64,000 nucleotides of DNA from Caballeronia fortuita (GCF_001544835.2 NZ_FCNX02000020.1:53022-117021), one strand, 5' to 3'. Positions 51,628-61,249 are shown, counted from the first letter of the stretch. Numbers and translations are program-made. Notes: a model not told the origin generated them from the sequence alone.

Positions 51628-52923
51628 ATGTTCAGTTGGTTCAGGGAAATAACGGGCAATGAGCGCCGGACGTTCTGGGCGTGCTTCGGCGGCTGGGCGC
51701 TCGATTCGCTCGACGTGCAGATGTTCAGCCTCGTCATCCCGGCGATCATCACCGAGTGGTCGATCAGCCGCACGCAAGCGGGGCTCGTGAGCGGCGTCAC
51801 GCTGGTCGCATCGGCGCTCGGCGGGTGGATCGCGGGCATGCTGTCGGATCGCTACGGACGCGTCAAGACACTGCAATGGACGGTCGCGTTCTTTTCCGTG
51901 TTCACGTTCCTGTGCGCGTTCGCGCAGAACTATCCGCAGTTCCTCGTGCTGAAGACATTGCAGGGTTTCGGCTTCGGCGGCGAATGGGCGGCCGGCGCCG
52001 TTCTGATGGCCGAGACCATCCGCAACGAGCATCGCGGCAAGGCTATGGGCAGCGTGCAGAGCGCATGGTCCGTCGGCTGGGGCGCGGCCGTGCTGCTCTA
52101 TGCGCTGATGTTCTCGCTGATACCGGCGGCGACGGCATGGCGCGTGATGTTCGCGATCGGCATCGTGCCCGCGCTGCTGATCCTCTACGTCCGGCGCGGC
52201 GTGCAGGAGCCGGGCCCGCCGCCCCGTTCGGCGCGCGACACGCGAGTTCATCGCGATGAGGCCGCACCGGGCGTGGTGGCCGGCATTTTCTCGCCGGGCA
52301 TGCTGCGCATGACGTTGATCGGCGCGCTGCTCGGCGTCGGCGCGCACGGCGGCTATTACGCGCTGATGACCTGGCTGCCGACGTTCCTCAAAAGCGAGCG
52401 TCATCTGTCCGTGCTGGGTACGGGCGGCTATCTCGCCGTGGTGATCGTCGCGTTCTTTTGCGGATGTCTCGTGAGTGCGCAACTGCTGGACCGCATCGGC
52501 CGGCGCAAGACCATCCTCACGTTCGCGATCTGCTGCGTCATCACGGTGGTCGCGTATCTGTTTCTGCCGCTCGGCAATACCGCAATGCTGTTCTTCGGCT
52601 TTCCGCTCGGATTCTTTGCGGCGGGCATTCCGGCCAGTATGGGCGCGTTGTTCAACGAGCTGTATCCACGCGGAATGCGCGGCACGGGTGTCGGCTTCTG
52701 CTACAACTTCGGCCGCGTCGTATCGGCGGGATTCCCCGTGCTGGTCGGACATATGTCCGCGAAGATGTCGCTTGGAACGGCCATCGGCATCGATGCGGGG
52801 CTGGCTTACGCGATCGTCGTACTGTCCGTGCTGATGCTGCCGGAAACGAAAGGCCGCGTGCTCGGCGACGCCGCTCCCCACGCGGACGACGCCCGTCCGC
52901 TCGCTCACGCGCAAAGGCATTGA
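51628..52923 (+). CDS. MFS transporter (AAHS/SHS-like organic-acid carrier)
   Basis: About 431 residues with 12 helices. CFGGWALDSLDVQMFSLVIPAI in TM1, DRYGRVKTLQW after TM2 and GFGFGGEWAAGAVLMAE in TM4 are typical of the sialate/aromatic-acid:H+ symporter types. ATG 51628 follows GGGAGACGGC; ATG 51616 is also in frame. It lies 57 bp after the GntR gene and 28 bp before the amidohydrolase, so uptake and hydrolysis are co-expressed. Confidence 0.88.
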   Translation: MFSWFREITGNERRTFWACFGGWALDSLDVQMFSLVIPAIITEWSISRTQAGLVSGVTLVASALGGWIAGMLSDRYGRVKTLQWTVAFFSVFTFLCAFAQNYPQFLVLKTLQGFGFGGEWAAGAVLMAETIRNEHRGKAMGSVQSAWSVGWGAAVLLYALMFSLIPAATAWRVMFAIGIVPALLILYVRRGVQEPGPPPRSARDTRVHRDEAAPGVVAGIFSPGMLRMTLIGALLGVGAHGGYYALMTWLPTFLKSERHLSVLGTGGYLAVVIVAFFCGCLVSAQLLDRIGRRKTILTFAICCVITVVAYLFLPLGNTAMLFFGFPLGFFAAGIPASMGALFNELYPRGMRGTGVGFCYNFGRVVSAGFPVLVGHMSAKMSLGTAIGIDAGLAYAIVVLSVLMLPETKGRVLGDAAPHADDARPLAHAQRH

Positions 52924-52951
52924 CCGGCGAATCATCGATGGAGACATATTC

Positions 52952-53836
52952 ATGCTTTCTGCGACGCAGACAAACGTGAGCCGGGAGATCGCATCGATCG
53001 ATACGCACGCTCATGTGTTCAGTCGCGGTCTTCCGCTCGCCGAGCATCGCCGCTATGCGCCGGATTACGACGCGCCGCTGGATGCGTACATCGCGCAACT
53101 CGACGCGCACGGCATCGCCCGCGGTGTGCTCGTGCAGCCCAGCTTTCTCGGCACCGATTGTGGCTATCTGCTCGATGCGTTGCGCAGCGCGCGCGACAGG
53201 CTGCGCGGCGTGGCCGTCATCGCGCGCGATTGCAAGCCGGCCACGCTGTCCGGCATGTTCGATGCGGGCATTGTCGGCGTCCGGCTGAACCTCATCGGCC
53301 ATGCCGATAACCCGCTCGATCATTGGCTGAGCGCGCGCACGCTGGCTCATGTTCGTGAGCTCGGATGGCACGTCGAGGTTCACGCGCAAGCGGCGAGACT
53401 GCAGCGCATCGTCGCGCCGCTTCTGGAGGCGCAAGTGAATGTCGTCGTCGATCATTTCGGCAGGCCCGATCCTGCTCTCGGTGCGGACGACCCGGGCTTT
53501 CGTCATCTGCTCGAACTGGCGCGGACGCAGCGCGTGTGGGTCAAGGTATCCGGGGCATATCGGAACTGGACGCAAAGCAGCAAGGGTAACGATGAGACGC
53601 GTCGCGCATTCGATCTTCTGAAGGAAGCCTTCGGCGCGCAGCGGCTCATGTGGGGCAGCGACTGGCCTCATACGCAGCATGAAACACCGGATCGATTCAC
53701 GAGATCGCTGGAACTACTGCATGCGCTGATTCCGGACGAGAACGAGCGCAACGTCGTCCTCGCGGAGACTTCCGCGAGCGTCTACATGTTCGATGAGCAG
53801 GCGGCAAGTCATCGATCACCGGGCAGGATCGATTGA
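52952..53836 (+). CDS. Amidohydrolase family 2 protein (PDC-hydrolase/LigI-like)
   Basis: A 294-residue TIM-barrel amidohydrolase. DTHAHVF (H19, H21) supplies the first metal ligands, HVEVHAQ and VDHFGRP follow, and GSDWPHTQHE ends the active site with the catalytic Asp. The pattern matches the 2-pyrone-4,6-dicarboxylate hydrolase group, which opens lactones of dicarboxylic acids. GGAGACATATTC precedes the ATG. Placed between two permeases, it could process a lactone or sugar-acid derivative. Confidence 0.87.
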   Translation: MLSATQTNVSREIASIDTHAHVFSRGLPLAEHRRYAPDYDAPLDAYIAQLDAHGIARGVLVQPSFLGTDCGYLLDALRSARDRLRGVAVIARDCKPATLSGMFDAGIVGVRLNLIGHADNPLDHWLSARTLAHVRELGWHVEVHAQAARLQRIVAPLLEAQVNVVVDHFGRPDPALGADDPGFRHLLELARTQRVWVKVSGAYRNWTQSSKGNDETRRAFDLLKEAFGAQRLMWGSDWPHTQHETPDRFTRSLELLHALIPDENERNVVLAETSASVYMFDEQAASHRSPGRID

Positions 53837-53878
53837 CGAGTACGCCCGGCCAAGCACTTCAAACCAAAGAACCATTCC

Positions 53879-55264
53879 ATGACCAGTCTAGATATCGATT
53901 TGTTGCTGACCGCGCTGATCAGCGTGTTGGTGCTCGTCGCGCTCATCGTGTCGCGCATCAAGATGCATCCGCTTCTTGCGCTGCTCGTCGTTTCCATCGG
54001 CGTTGGATTCGCAACCGGCATGGAGCCGGGAAGTATCGTCAAGCATCTGACCAATGGCGCGGGCAAGACGCTTGGCGCGGTGGGCGTCGTCATCGCGCTG
54101 GGTGCGATGCTCGGCAAGATCCTCGCGGACGCGGGCATCACCGAGCAGATCGCCGAGGCCATTCTGAGGCGCGCTTCGGACCGGATGATTCCGTGGGCGA
54201 TGACCGTGGTCGCGTTTGTCGTAGGTATCCCGATGTTTTTTGAAGTCGGCCTGGTCGTCATGCTTCCGCTGATCTTCAGCGTGGCCCGCAAGCTGGAAAG
54301 CCACGCGCGCTTCAAGGGCTCGGCGTATGTGTATGTCGGCGTGCCTGTGATTTCGGCGCTTGCCGCCATGCACGGCATGGTGCCGCCTCATCCAGGACCG
54401 TTGACCGCGATCGCCACGCTTAAAACCTCCGTGGGTCCGACCATGTTGTACGGCTTCCTGGCGGCCATTCCCGCGATGATTCTGGGCGGCCCGCTCTATG
54501 GCGCCTTCATCGCGCCGCGCATGAGCACGAAGCCCGATCAGGCGTTGCTGGATCAATTCACCGTCGTCGAACAGTCCGGCCATATTGAGCGGCCCGGCGT
54601 CGCGCTCGGCGTGCTGGCGGCTTTGCTGCCCGCCATCCTGATGCTGGTGCATGCCATCGCGGAAATGGCGTTGCCGAAGGGCGCACCGATGCTGCATGTG
54701 GCGAGCTTCCTCGGCAATCCGCTGATCGCCATGCTGCTCGGCGTACTGTTCGCGGTCGTGGCGCTCGTCCTCGCGCGCGGCGGCGATGCCGAGAAGCTGC
54801 GTCACGCGCTCGGCGCCAGTCTCAAGCCGATTGCCTCGATCATCATGATCATCGCCGGAGGCGGCGCGTTCCAGGAAATGCTGACGAGTGCGAAGGTGGG
54901 CGAGGCGATCGTCCATCTGACGCAGCACGTTGCCTTTCCGCCTTTGATCCTCGGATGGCTGATCGCCATGTTGCTGTCCGTATCGACCGGATCGGCGACG
55001 GTGGGCATCGTCGGCGCGGCGGGTTTGCTGGCTCCGCTGGCCGGCGCCGATCCAAGCCTCAACTTGCCGTTGCTGGCGTTGTCCATCGGCTGCGGTTCGC
55101 TGTTCTTCAACTATGCGAATCACGCCGGCTTCTGGATGGTCAAGGAATCGTTCGGCATGACGATGGGCGAAGCCACCAAGACGATCTCCGTGGTGCAATC
55201 GATCGTGGCCGTGGTTGGGTTGGTGATGGCGCTGATTTTCAACGCAGTCTTTCACGTTCAGTGA
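53879..55264 (+). CDS. GntP-family gluconate-type permease
   Basis: A 461-residue, very hydrophobic permease. RIKMHPLLALLVVSIGVGFATG near the N-terminus, GGAFQEMLTSAKVGEAI and SVSTGSATVGIVGAAGLLAPL in the C-terminal half match GntP-family symporters for gluconate and related sugar acids. It is the second transporter of the GntR region, 42 bp after the amidohydrolase. A GntP carrier with a GntR regulator suggests aldonate or glycerate-type compounds. Confidence 0.9.
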   Translation: MTSLDIDLLLTALISVLVLVALIVSRIKMHPLLALLVVSIGVGFATGMEPGSIVKHLTNGAGKTLGAVGVVIALGAMLGKILADAGITEQIAEAILRRASDRMIPWAMTVVAFVVGIPMFFEVGLVVMLPLIFSVARKLESHARFKGSAYVYVGVPVISALAAMHGMVPPHPGPLTAIATLKTSVGPTMLYGFLAAIPAMILGGPLYGAFIAPRMSTKPDQALLDQFTVVEQSGHIERPGVALGVLAALLPAILMLVHAIAEMALPKGAPMLHVASFLGNPLIAMLLGVLFAVVALVLARGGDAEKLRHALGASLKPIASIIMIIAGGGAFQEMLTSAKVGEAIVHLTQHVAFPPLILGWLIAMLLSVSTGSATVGIVGAAGLLAPLAGADPSLNLPLLALSIGCGSLFFNYANHAGFWMVKESFGMTMGEATKTISVVQSIVAVVGLVMALIFNAVFHVQ

Positions 55265-55372
55265 ATGCGATTGCGCGGCCGGGGCCGTGTGAGTTGCAGT
55301 GATGGAGCCGTTCGAACGAAGAACATCCTCGCGGTGTACATTGGCAGCGTCGCGAGTGACGGAGACACGACG

Positions 55373-56179
55373 ATGTCGGCGCTGGCAAACATTCGAAGAT
55401 TCGCAGCCGCAGTCTCACTGACGTTCGTCGCGCTGGCAGCGCACGCGCAGACGAGCGACTTCTGGGGAACGCGCCTGCCCGACCAGCCTACGCAGTTCAT
55501 CTTCGGCTACGGCTCGCTCATCAACACGCCATCGCGCAACGAGACGGCCGGCAAGTCGGTAGCGGCGATTCCCGTGCGCGTGTCGGCGGCATTCGGCTAC
55601 GTGCGCAGCTGGAGCGATCGCTCGGGTTCCGGCTTCACCGCGCTAGGCTTGCGTCGTCCACTGGAGGGCGAAGCGCCGATGACGATCAACGGCGTGATCT
55701 ATCCCGTCGGCAATGACATGTCGGCATTCGATCAGCGCGAGAAGGGCTATGTTCGGGTCGAAGTGCCGCGCGCGCTGATCGAACCGGTGTCGTGGCAGGC
55801 GCTGCCGTCGCAGGGCACCGTCTGGGTCTATGTACCGAAGGCCGAAGGCCAGCAGCCCGGAGAAGGGCTGCCGCTTCCGGACGCCAGCTTTCCGATCGTC
55901 GAATCCTATGTCGATATCGTCATCGAAGGCGGTCTCGAATACGGGCCGGAATTCGCGCGCGAGATCATCGAGACGACGCGCGACTGGAGCGCATACTGGC
56001 TCAACGACCGCACGCTCGCGCGCCGTCCGTGGGTGTTCGACAAGCAGTTCGCTCAAGTCGATGCGCTGCTCGCGGCGACCGCGCCATGCTTCGCGCAGCG
56101 GACCTTTTCCGAAGAGTACGCCGCAAGGAGCGCGGCCATCGCGAGAAGCAAAAAATCGCTTGCGTGCGGCAATTCGTAA
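55373..56179 (+). CDS. Gamma-glutamylcyclotransferase-fold protein, secreted
   Basis: A 268-residue protein with a signal peptide (FAAAVSLTFVALAAHAQT, cut near residue 26) and a GGCT/AIG2-like domain: FIFGYGSLINTPSRNET is the glycine-rich loop. The middle NGVIYPVGNDMSAFDQREKGYVR continues the fold. Cytoplasmic members cleave gamma-glutamyl bonds; exported ones are poorly characterised. ATG 55373 follows GGAGACACGACG. A tandem glycine riboswitch begins 28 bp after its stop. Confidence 0.8.
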   Translation: MSALANIRRFAAAVSLTFVALAAHAQTSDFWGTRLPDQPTQFIFGYGSLINTPSRNETAGKSVAAIPVRVSAAFGYVRSWSDRSGSGFTALGLRRPLEGEAPMTINGVIYPVGNDMSAFDQREKGYVRVEVPRALIEPVSWQALPSQGTVWVYVPKAEGQQPGEGLPLPDASFPIVESYVDIVIEGGLEYGPEFAREIIETTRDWSAYWLNDRTLARRPWVFDKQFAQVDALLAATAPCFAQRTFSEEYAARSAAIARSKKSLACGNS

Positions 56180-56207
56180 CGTTATCGTGCCAGTGTTCTC
56201 GAATGCA

Positions 56208-56375
56208 GCGCGGGAGAGACCGTCATCCTCATGACGGCGCCGACGGAGCAACCGCCCCGGAAACTCTCAGGCCAAAGGACCGCGCCGCAGGAACGATCTG
56301 GAGAGAGGCGCGCCGCGCCCACCGAAGGGGATTTCCCGCCACGCGGGATCGAAACTCTCAGGTAAATGGACAGAT
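56208..56375 (+). promoter_or_regulatory. Tandem glycine riboswitch (two aptamers), no gene behind it
   Basis: Aptamer 1 spans 56208-56285: GCGCGG, GGAGAG, a CGCCGA and GGAGCAA loop, GGAAACTCTCAGG and CCAAAGGACCGCGC. Aptamer 2 spans 56296-56375: ATCTGGAGAG, CACCGAAGGGG, GAAACTCTCAGG, TAAATGGACAGAT. P1 stems pair as GCGCGG/CCGCGC and ATCTG/CAGAT. These normally regulate gcvT or a glycine/alanine transporter. Here AGGGAGCCGGA is followed by ATGGACGCATAG, a three-codon frame, and then no gene. Confidence 0.9.
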
Positions 56376-57384
56376 GGGGCAGGGAGCCGGAATGGACGCA
56401 TAGCGCGTCGCCCCGGCACATGCTCACCGCAATCTGGACCATGTCATGTCAAGGACCGTTCTGGCTGGAACTGGGTTGACATGATCTTGCTGCGCGGAAT
56501 TTCTGATCCGACACCTATGGCAAAGCGAAAGTAGAGAGGCGACTGGCGACAATGGCAACTTGCAGAACTGCGTGGAACGGCCGGTTTTGAGAAAGTCGAC
56601 TGACCGCTCGGGGTCGCTCTCGGCTGATTTGTTCGACGATTTGACCAATGCCTGGTTCTCCGCATGGCTGAAATCGTGGGCCGGTTCGCCGCCTCGACGA
56701 GATGACCGTTAAACGACGTCGCCAGCATCTGCTGCCGGTCCAGTTCCCGGCCACGGCCAGCAAGAGCCATCATTCGCATGGCCCGCGAAGTCGGGAAGTC
56801 GCGGCGTAGGCGTGGTGGAACTTCGCGACGCACCACAGGGCGCACAGGCGCTCGCCAGAAAGCTTTCGCGTCCGTAAGCGGGATCCCCGCTCAGATCGGT
56901 TAGCGTGGTCACGCGATCTCTCCATTCGGGCGTCAAACCGGGACCGCCTTAGCCACAAACGACACGAACGGGTAGACAGAGTGACTTAATCATCTGTCTC
57001 CCAGAACGCAATTCGTATTTCCTGCAGCATGCCTGCTGTTGTCACCTGACGCTAATGCCACTGTTTCACCGTGAGCGATGCACTCACACACGCGTTCGGG
57101 GTTGAGGCACGATGGCTTATCGGCGTCAGCCTCTTGGCGACGTTTCTCCTCGAACCCCTTGACAACGCAACGATCTGGAACGCTTTACGTCGGTCAAGTG
57201 CACGCGTTGTGGGAAGCAGCAACCCGGACAGCGTCGTTCTGACCGACGATCTGTCGACGATGTCTCTGCCACGATGCGAAGGGCCTAGTCGCGATGCACT
57301 CGAACGTCAGCAGTTTTCATTTCGTTGATTTCGGCGAGCCTCATCATCGCGCCGCAGCCGACAGCACGAAGCGTTCACCGAGCC
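56376..57384. other. Gene-poor interval behind the riboswitch
   Basis: About 1 kb with no credible gene on either strand. Short frames occur, including an 85-codon one at 57071-57328 of unknown type and several overlapping minus-strand frames near 56424-56958, but none has a conserved pattern and a good ribosome site. A dyad CATGTCAA / TTGACATG lies near 56448-56486. The gene once driven by the riboswitch has probably been lost. Confidence 0.5.
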
Positions 57385-57666
57385 CTACCGAGCGTCACTC
57401 AGGTGTTGCTCTGTTTCGCGCGGTTTTTCGGCGGTTGCTTCGGCCTCTCTCCGGTTTGCCGACTTGGCCAACTGATCATAGGGGCGATTCCACGGGCTCG
57501 ACACCGGTTCACTGTGGTAAGTCATCCCGGATGTCGCCGCACCGTGTGACCCACCGCTGCCATTCCCTCCATTGCCGTTGCCGCCGGCAATTGCCGCTGT
57601 ACTTCCGAGCAGGTTGAACGAAGCAACTATCAAGCACGCACGTACCGCGTAAGCTGCCAGTTTCAT
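57385..57666 (-). CDS. Small secreted Gly-rich hypothetical protein
   Basis: 93 residues from ATG 57666, with GGAGAAGGAAG before it. The N-terminus KLAAYAVRACLIVASFNLLG to AIA is a signal peptide, followed by a low-complexity GGNGNGGNGSGGSHGAA linker and a charged C-terminus. Family unknown. A longer frame to 57732 adds an unconserved leader. Codon use is ordinary. The signal peptide and good ribosome site make expression likely; function cannot be told. Confidence 0.6.
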   Translation of the reverse strand: MKLAAYAVRACLIVASFNLLGSTAAIAGGNGNGGNGSGGSHGAATSGMTYHSEPVSSPWNRPYDQLAKSANRREAEATAEKPRETEQHLSDAR

Positions 57667-58212
57667 CTTCCTTCTCCAGAGTTGACGACGCGACAAGCAG
57701 CCGTCCGAGGGCGTTCGACTTGTCGTGTCCATCTTCTATACGAGCGATCCGGGCGATTGGATGAGAATTTTACGGAGGCGAGATCTCTTTCGACCGGGCA
57801 AATCATCATGAGCGAGAGGGAACCTTCCCTTCAGATGCAGAATGCCGTCGTGAAGGCAAGTATAGCGACGCCCAATGCCGCGCCTACATCAGGCGTGCAG
57901 CAAGATCTCGTTATTACTGATCCTGCCTTGCGTTTGGCGTTACACCTGGTCCGGCCGGGTCCGGAATACCAAACCGGGGAAGAAGCTCTCCGTGGGTTTT
58001 GTATCGCGCGTGTTCAATGGACGCGACAACGTCGCACCGAAGATCCGCGAGGTCATGACCCATCGCAAATAGCTGAACCTAGGGTTATCCCGGATACAGC
58101 AAGAATTTGTTGTTCAAACGCTCATTAATCTTAAGCGGGCGCTTACCTATACTGAAGTCACTGAAGCGCAAACAGGGCTGTTTGCGAAAAACAAGACTCG
58201 GAGGTAAGTATC
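57667..58212. other. Interval with no recognised gene
   Basis: 546 bp between two small secreted-protein genes. A frame at 57682-58128 and one at 57875-58072 (ending GRDNVAPKIREVMTHRK) are open, but neither has a clear ribosome site or family match. A decayed gene is possible. The promoter for 58213 must lie at its right end. Confidence 0.4.
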
Positions 58213-58512
58213 ATGAAACTCGCAACTATCGTCGTCGCCGCTGCACTCGCTCTCCCGGCAGTTTCTTCTTTTGCTCAGAGCCAACCCGTGACCCGCGCGC
58301 AAGTTAAGGCAGAACTGGTCCAACTCGAACGCGCTGGATATAACCCGAGCATGGATCGCGTGACGTATCCGGCCAAGATTCAAGCAGCCGAAGCGAAGGT
58401 CGCGGCGCAGAATGGGCAAACGGGCTTCGGCGGCGTGGCTGACACCGCGTCGGCTTCGGGCGGCCCAGCTCACACCGGCAATAGCATCGCTCCGGTCTAT
58501 TTCGGTCACTAA
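58213..58512 (+). CDS. DUF4148-family small secreted protein
   Basis: 99 residues from ATG 58213 with GGAGGTAAGTATC before it, a strong site. KLATIVVAAALALPAVSSFAQ is a signal peptide, and RAQVKAELVQLERAGYNPSM is the DUF4148 core found in many copies in Burkholderia relatives. Its function is unknown; members are often stress- or contact-induced. Confidence 0.88.
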   Translation: MKLATIVVAAALALPAVSSFAQSQPVTRAQVKAELVQLERAGYNPSMDRVTYPAKIQAAEAKVAAQNGQTGFGGVADTASASGGPAHTGNSIAPVYFGH

Positions 58513-58521
58513 TCGACCGGC

Positions 58522-58537
58522 AGAGCCAAGAGGCTCT
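58522..58537 (+). terminator. Short hairpin after the DUF4148 gene
   Basis: AGAGCC and GGCTCT pair around an AAGA loop, 9 bp after the stop, without a clear T-tract. A second, longer dyad (ACTGGCCG and CGGCCAGT, 58554-58587) follows. Either may end the transcript. Confidence 0.35.
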
Positions 58538-58938
58538 TGCTCAATACAAGAGGACTGGCCGCTGCGGTGGTGCTACCGACGGCCAGTTTGCCTAATCGCA
58601 CCTCCGCCACCGGCGTAGCCGATGGCTTGCCCAGCACTTAACTCGTCCTGGGCCTTTTTGCGTAGGCGTGTTTAGAGGATAAGGACAGCGGCGAAGTCTC
58701 TGGCGCTAGCAGGAGCGCGAATTACGTTGATGCGCGCGTTGCCCAGTGACGCGATAGAAAATCTGGCAGCTGCCGTGAACACGATGCCGCACGCCGCGAT
58801 TCTTTGTATCGAGGCACGAGCGGGTAGGCGAGGGCCATATCTGCAAGGTTCATGCACTTGTCGCGCGGCGCATCTAGAGAATGAAGCCTAGCCGGACGGC
58901 AGGTTCGCGTACCGCAGGGATCTGAACGGCCGCTCGCT
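58538..58938. other. Interval with no recognised gene
   Basis: About 400 bp before the convergent epimerase gene, holding only the dyad ACTGGCCG/CGGCCAGT at 58554-58587. Short frames have no recognisable pattern. Confidence 0.4.
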
Positions 58939-59937
58939 TTACGAAGCGTGGCTCGATATCGAAGCTTGAACATCAGGCGTGAGACATCCGAGGCCGATGA
59001 GCGTCTTTTCGACGGCCACGTCCAGCGGCGTATGCGGCTCGCGCCCGAGCGTCTGGACGAGCCGCGCGTTATTCAGATGCACAGGCGTCGTCCATAGATA
59101 GCGCATTTCCTGAAGCTCCCTGAATGTGACATTGAACGGCGCGGCAAGCGCGAGCAGCCACCACGGAAAGCCCACGACAGCGGGCGCGCGCCCTGTGCGG
59201 CGCGCTACTACACGACGGATCGCGTCGGCAAAGCCGGTGCCGTCCTCGTCCCAATGACCGCTCATGTGAAAGCGCGCGAACGCATCGAGCGAATGGCGGT
59301 GCGCAAGCAGTTGAACCATCGTGCGAGCTACATCGGGCAGATACGCCCATTGATGCCCGATGCCGCGCGCACCGGGATTGCTGATCTTCGCCGCCGGCTT
59401 TCCGGGCTTCACGAGTCCTTGCGCGAGCCAGTTATTGCCCGCCTTCGGCCCGAAAAAATCACCCGCGCGCACGATCAGCACTCGCGCTCCTTCCTTGCTC
59501 GCGCGTTGCAGACGCGCTTCCATTTCCACGCGAATCGCGCCCTTGCGCGTGACGGGATGCTGCGGCGCGTCTTCGTCGATGAATGGAAACGCGTCCGGGC
59601 CGAAGTTGTAGACCGTGCCCGGCAACACGATGGTAGCGCCTTGCGCCTTCGCCGCCGCGATGGTGTGGTCGATCATCGGCAGCACCAGTTCGGCCCAGCG
59701 CTTGTAGCCGGGCGGATTTACCGCGTGCACAATCACGGATACGTTCTGCGCCGCGCGCATTACGTCGGCCGGGTTCATCGCGTCGCCTTGAACCCATTCG
59801 ATGCCGTCGATGTTTGATGCCCCCGCGCCACGCCGCAGCCCGCGCACGCGCCAGCCCGCTTCGCGCAATTGCCGCGCGACTTCCCCGCCAATGCCGCCCG
59901 TCGCCCCAAGTACCAGCACTGTTTCGCCTTGCGCCAT
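58939..59937 (-). CDS. NAD(P)-dependent epimerase/dehydratase-family protein
   Basis: A 332-residue short-chain-type reductase. VLVLGATGGIGGEVA near the start is the extended-SDR nucleotide loop. The usual YxxxK motif is not clear; VYNFGPDAFPF is in the expected place. The protein probably binds NAD(P) and acts as an atypical SDR. ATG 59937 follows TGGAGCGTGAC; upstream ATGs add unconserved residues. It is divergent from a LysR gene 93 bp away, its likely regulator. Confidence 0.82.
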   Translation of the reverse strand: MAQGETVLVLGATGGIGGEVARQLREAGWRVRGLRRGAGASNIDGIEWVQGDAMNPADVMRAAQNVSVIVHAVNPPGYKRWAELVLPMIDHTIAAAKAQGATIVLPGTVYNFGPDAFPFIDEDAPQHPVTRKGAIRVEMEARLQRASKEGARVLIVRAGDFFGPKAGNNWLAQGLVKPGKPAAKISNPGARGIGHQWAYLPDVARTMVQLLAHRHSLDAFARFHMSGHWDEDGTGFADAIRRVVARRTGRAPAVVGFPWWLLALAAPFNVTFRELQEMRYLWTTPVHLNNARLVQTLGREPHTPLDVAVEKTLIGLGCLTPDVQASISSHAS

Positions 59938-60030
59938 GTCACGCTCCATAAGTTGTCGGTAAAGCCATTCTCCGCGCTTCGCACGCACATTAAAATTGGC
60001 GAACTTCGTTGATCCGATATACAAAAACGT

Positions 60031-60927
60031 ATGGCAGACGACATTGGCTGGGAGCTTTACCGGACGTTCCTCGCAGTGCTGCGCGAAGGCTCACTGTCGG
60101 GTGCGGCGCGCGCGCTCGGCATCACGCAGCCGACGGCGGGGCGCCACGTTGAAGCGCTCGAACGGGCGTTGACGGTAAGTCTGTTCACGCGCTCGCAGAA
60201 CGGGCTTCAGCCGACCGACGTTGCGCTTGCATTACAGCCGCACGCCGAAGCGATGCAGAGCACGGCGGCATCGCTCAAGCGCGCAGCGAGCGGCCACGCG
60301 GGCGCCGATGGCGCGGGCGTGCAGGGCGTCGTGCGCGTGTCGGCGAGCGAAGTGGTCGGCGTCGAAGTGCTGCCGCCGGTTATCGCCGCGCTGCGCGAGC
60401 GGCATCCGCGATTGATCGTCGAACTGGTGCTGTCGAACCGCGTGCAGGACTTGCTGAGGCGCGAAGTGGATATTGCCGTGCGCATGGTGCGTCCGCGTCA
60501 GACGCAACTCGTCGCGCGGCGCGTCGGCGTGATCGAGGTTGGGCTTCATGCGCGGCGCGACTATCTCGACCGTCACGGCACGCCGCGCAGCATGGCGGCG
60601 CTCGCAGAGCACGCCGTCATCGGCTACGACCAGCCGAACGCGTTTATTCGCGATGTGAGTCGCACATTGCCGGGTTTTCGTCACGCGTCGTTTTCGATGC
60701 GCGCCGATAGTGATCTTGCGCAGCTTGCACTGATCCGCGCGGGTGCGGGAATCGGCGGATGCCATGTCGCGATTGCGCGCCGTGATGGTCTCGTACGCGT
60801 GCTGTCGAAAGCGTTCGCGCTCCGACTCGAAACTTGGGTGACGATGCACGAAGATCTGCGCGCGAGCCCGCGCTGCCGCGCTACCTTCGAGGTCCTTGCT
60901 GATGCGCTCGAACAGTACGCGCGATAA
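60031..60927 (+). CDS. LysR-family transcriptional regulator
   Basis: A 298-residue LysR protein with an early HTH (WELYRTFLAVLREGSLSGAARALGITQPTAGRHVEALE) and a sensor domain that starts near VVRVSASEVVGVEVLPPVI. The 93-bp gap to the divergent epimerase gene carries both promoters. No clear ribosome site precedes the ATG. Regulation of the epimerase is the simplest role. Confidence 0.9.
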   Translation: MADDIGWELYRTFLAVLREGSLSGAARALGITQPTAGRHVEALERALTVSLFTRSQNGLQPTDVALALQPHAEAMQSTAASLKRAASGHAGADGAGVQGVVRVSASEVVGVEVLPPVIAALRERHPRLIVELVLSNRVQDLLRREVDIAVRMVRPRQTQLVARRVGVIEVGLHARRDYLDRHGTPRSMAALAEHAVIGYDQPNAFIRDVSRTLPGFRHASFSMRADSDLAQLALIRAGAGIGGCHVAIARRDGLVRVLSKAFALRLETWVTMHEDLRASPRCRATFEVLADALEQYAR

Positions 60928-60939
60928 CGCCCGACTGGG

Positions 60940-61214
60940 CTACACCCGGAGCCGCAAGCCTCACTGTAGAAGCGGGCGCGCATCGGCCCGGCACCGCGGG
61001 ATTGTCGTAGAAGCGCGGATCTTGGCGCGCATCTTCGACGACGAGCACGTCCTCGGCCGTCAGTGCGTGCGCGCAGACAGCCAGATCCCGCGGTGTCTCG
61101 CACGCGCTTACGCCGATTCGCGACTTGAACCACAGACGACCGTCGTCCACGAACGTGATGAGCGCCACCGGCACTCGAAGCATGTGCGCAAGCAGGCGCG
61201 TGAGACGATCGAAT
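60940..61214 (-). pseudogene. GAF-domain sensor remnant
   Basis: On the minus strand a frame reads FDRLTRLLAHM, VPVALITFVDDGRLWFKSR, then SACETPRDLAVCAHAL and VVEDARQDPRFYDNPAV. That is the front of a GAF domain of the type found in diguanylate cyclases and sensor kinases. After DNPAV the frame shifts (RARFYSE continues in another frame), and everything downstream, including any output domain, is missing. The remnant sits between the LysR gene and a second broken gene. Confidence 0.65.
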
Positions 61215-61249
61215 GCCGGTCCGTGCGCCCGAGAACCACAGGAAGTAGG

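Noticed and set aside
57875..58072. 65-codon frame ending GRDNVAPKIREVMTHRK
   Set aside because: The tail looks protein-like but there is no ribosome site or family match; kept only in the description of the interval.
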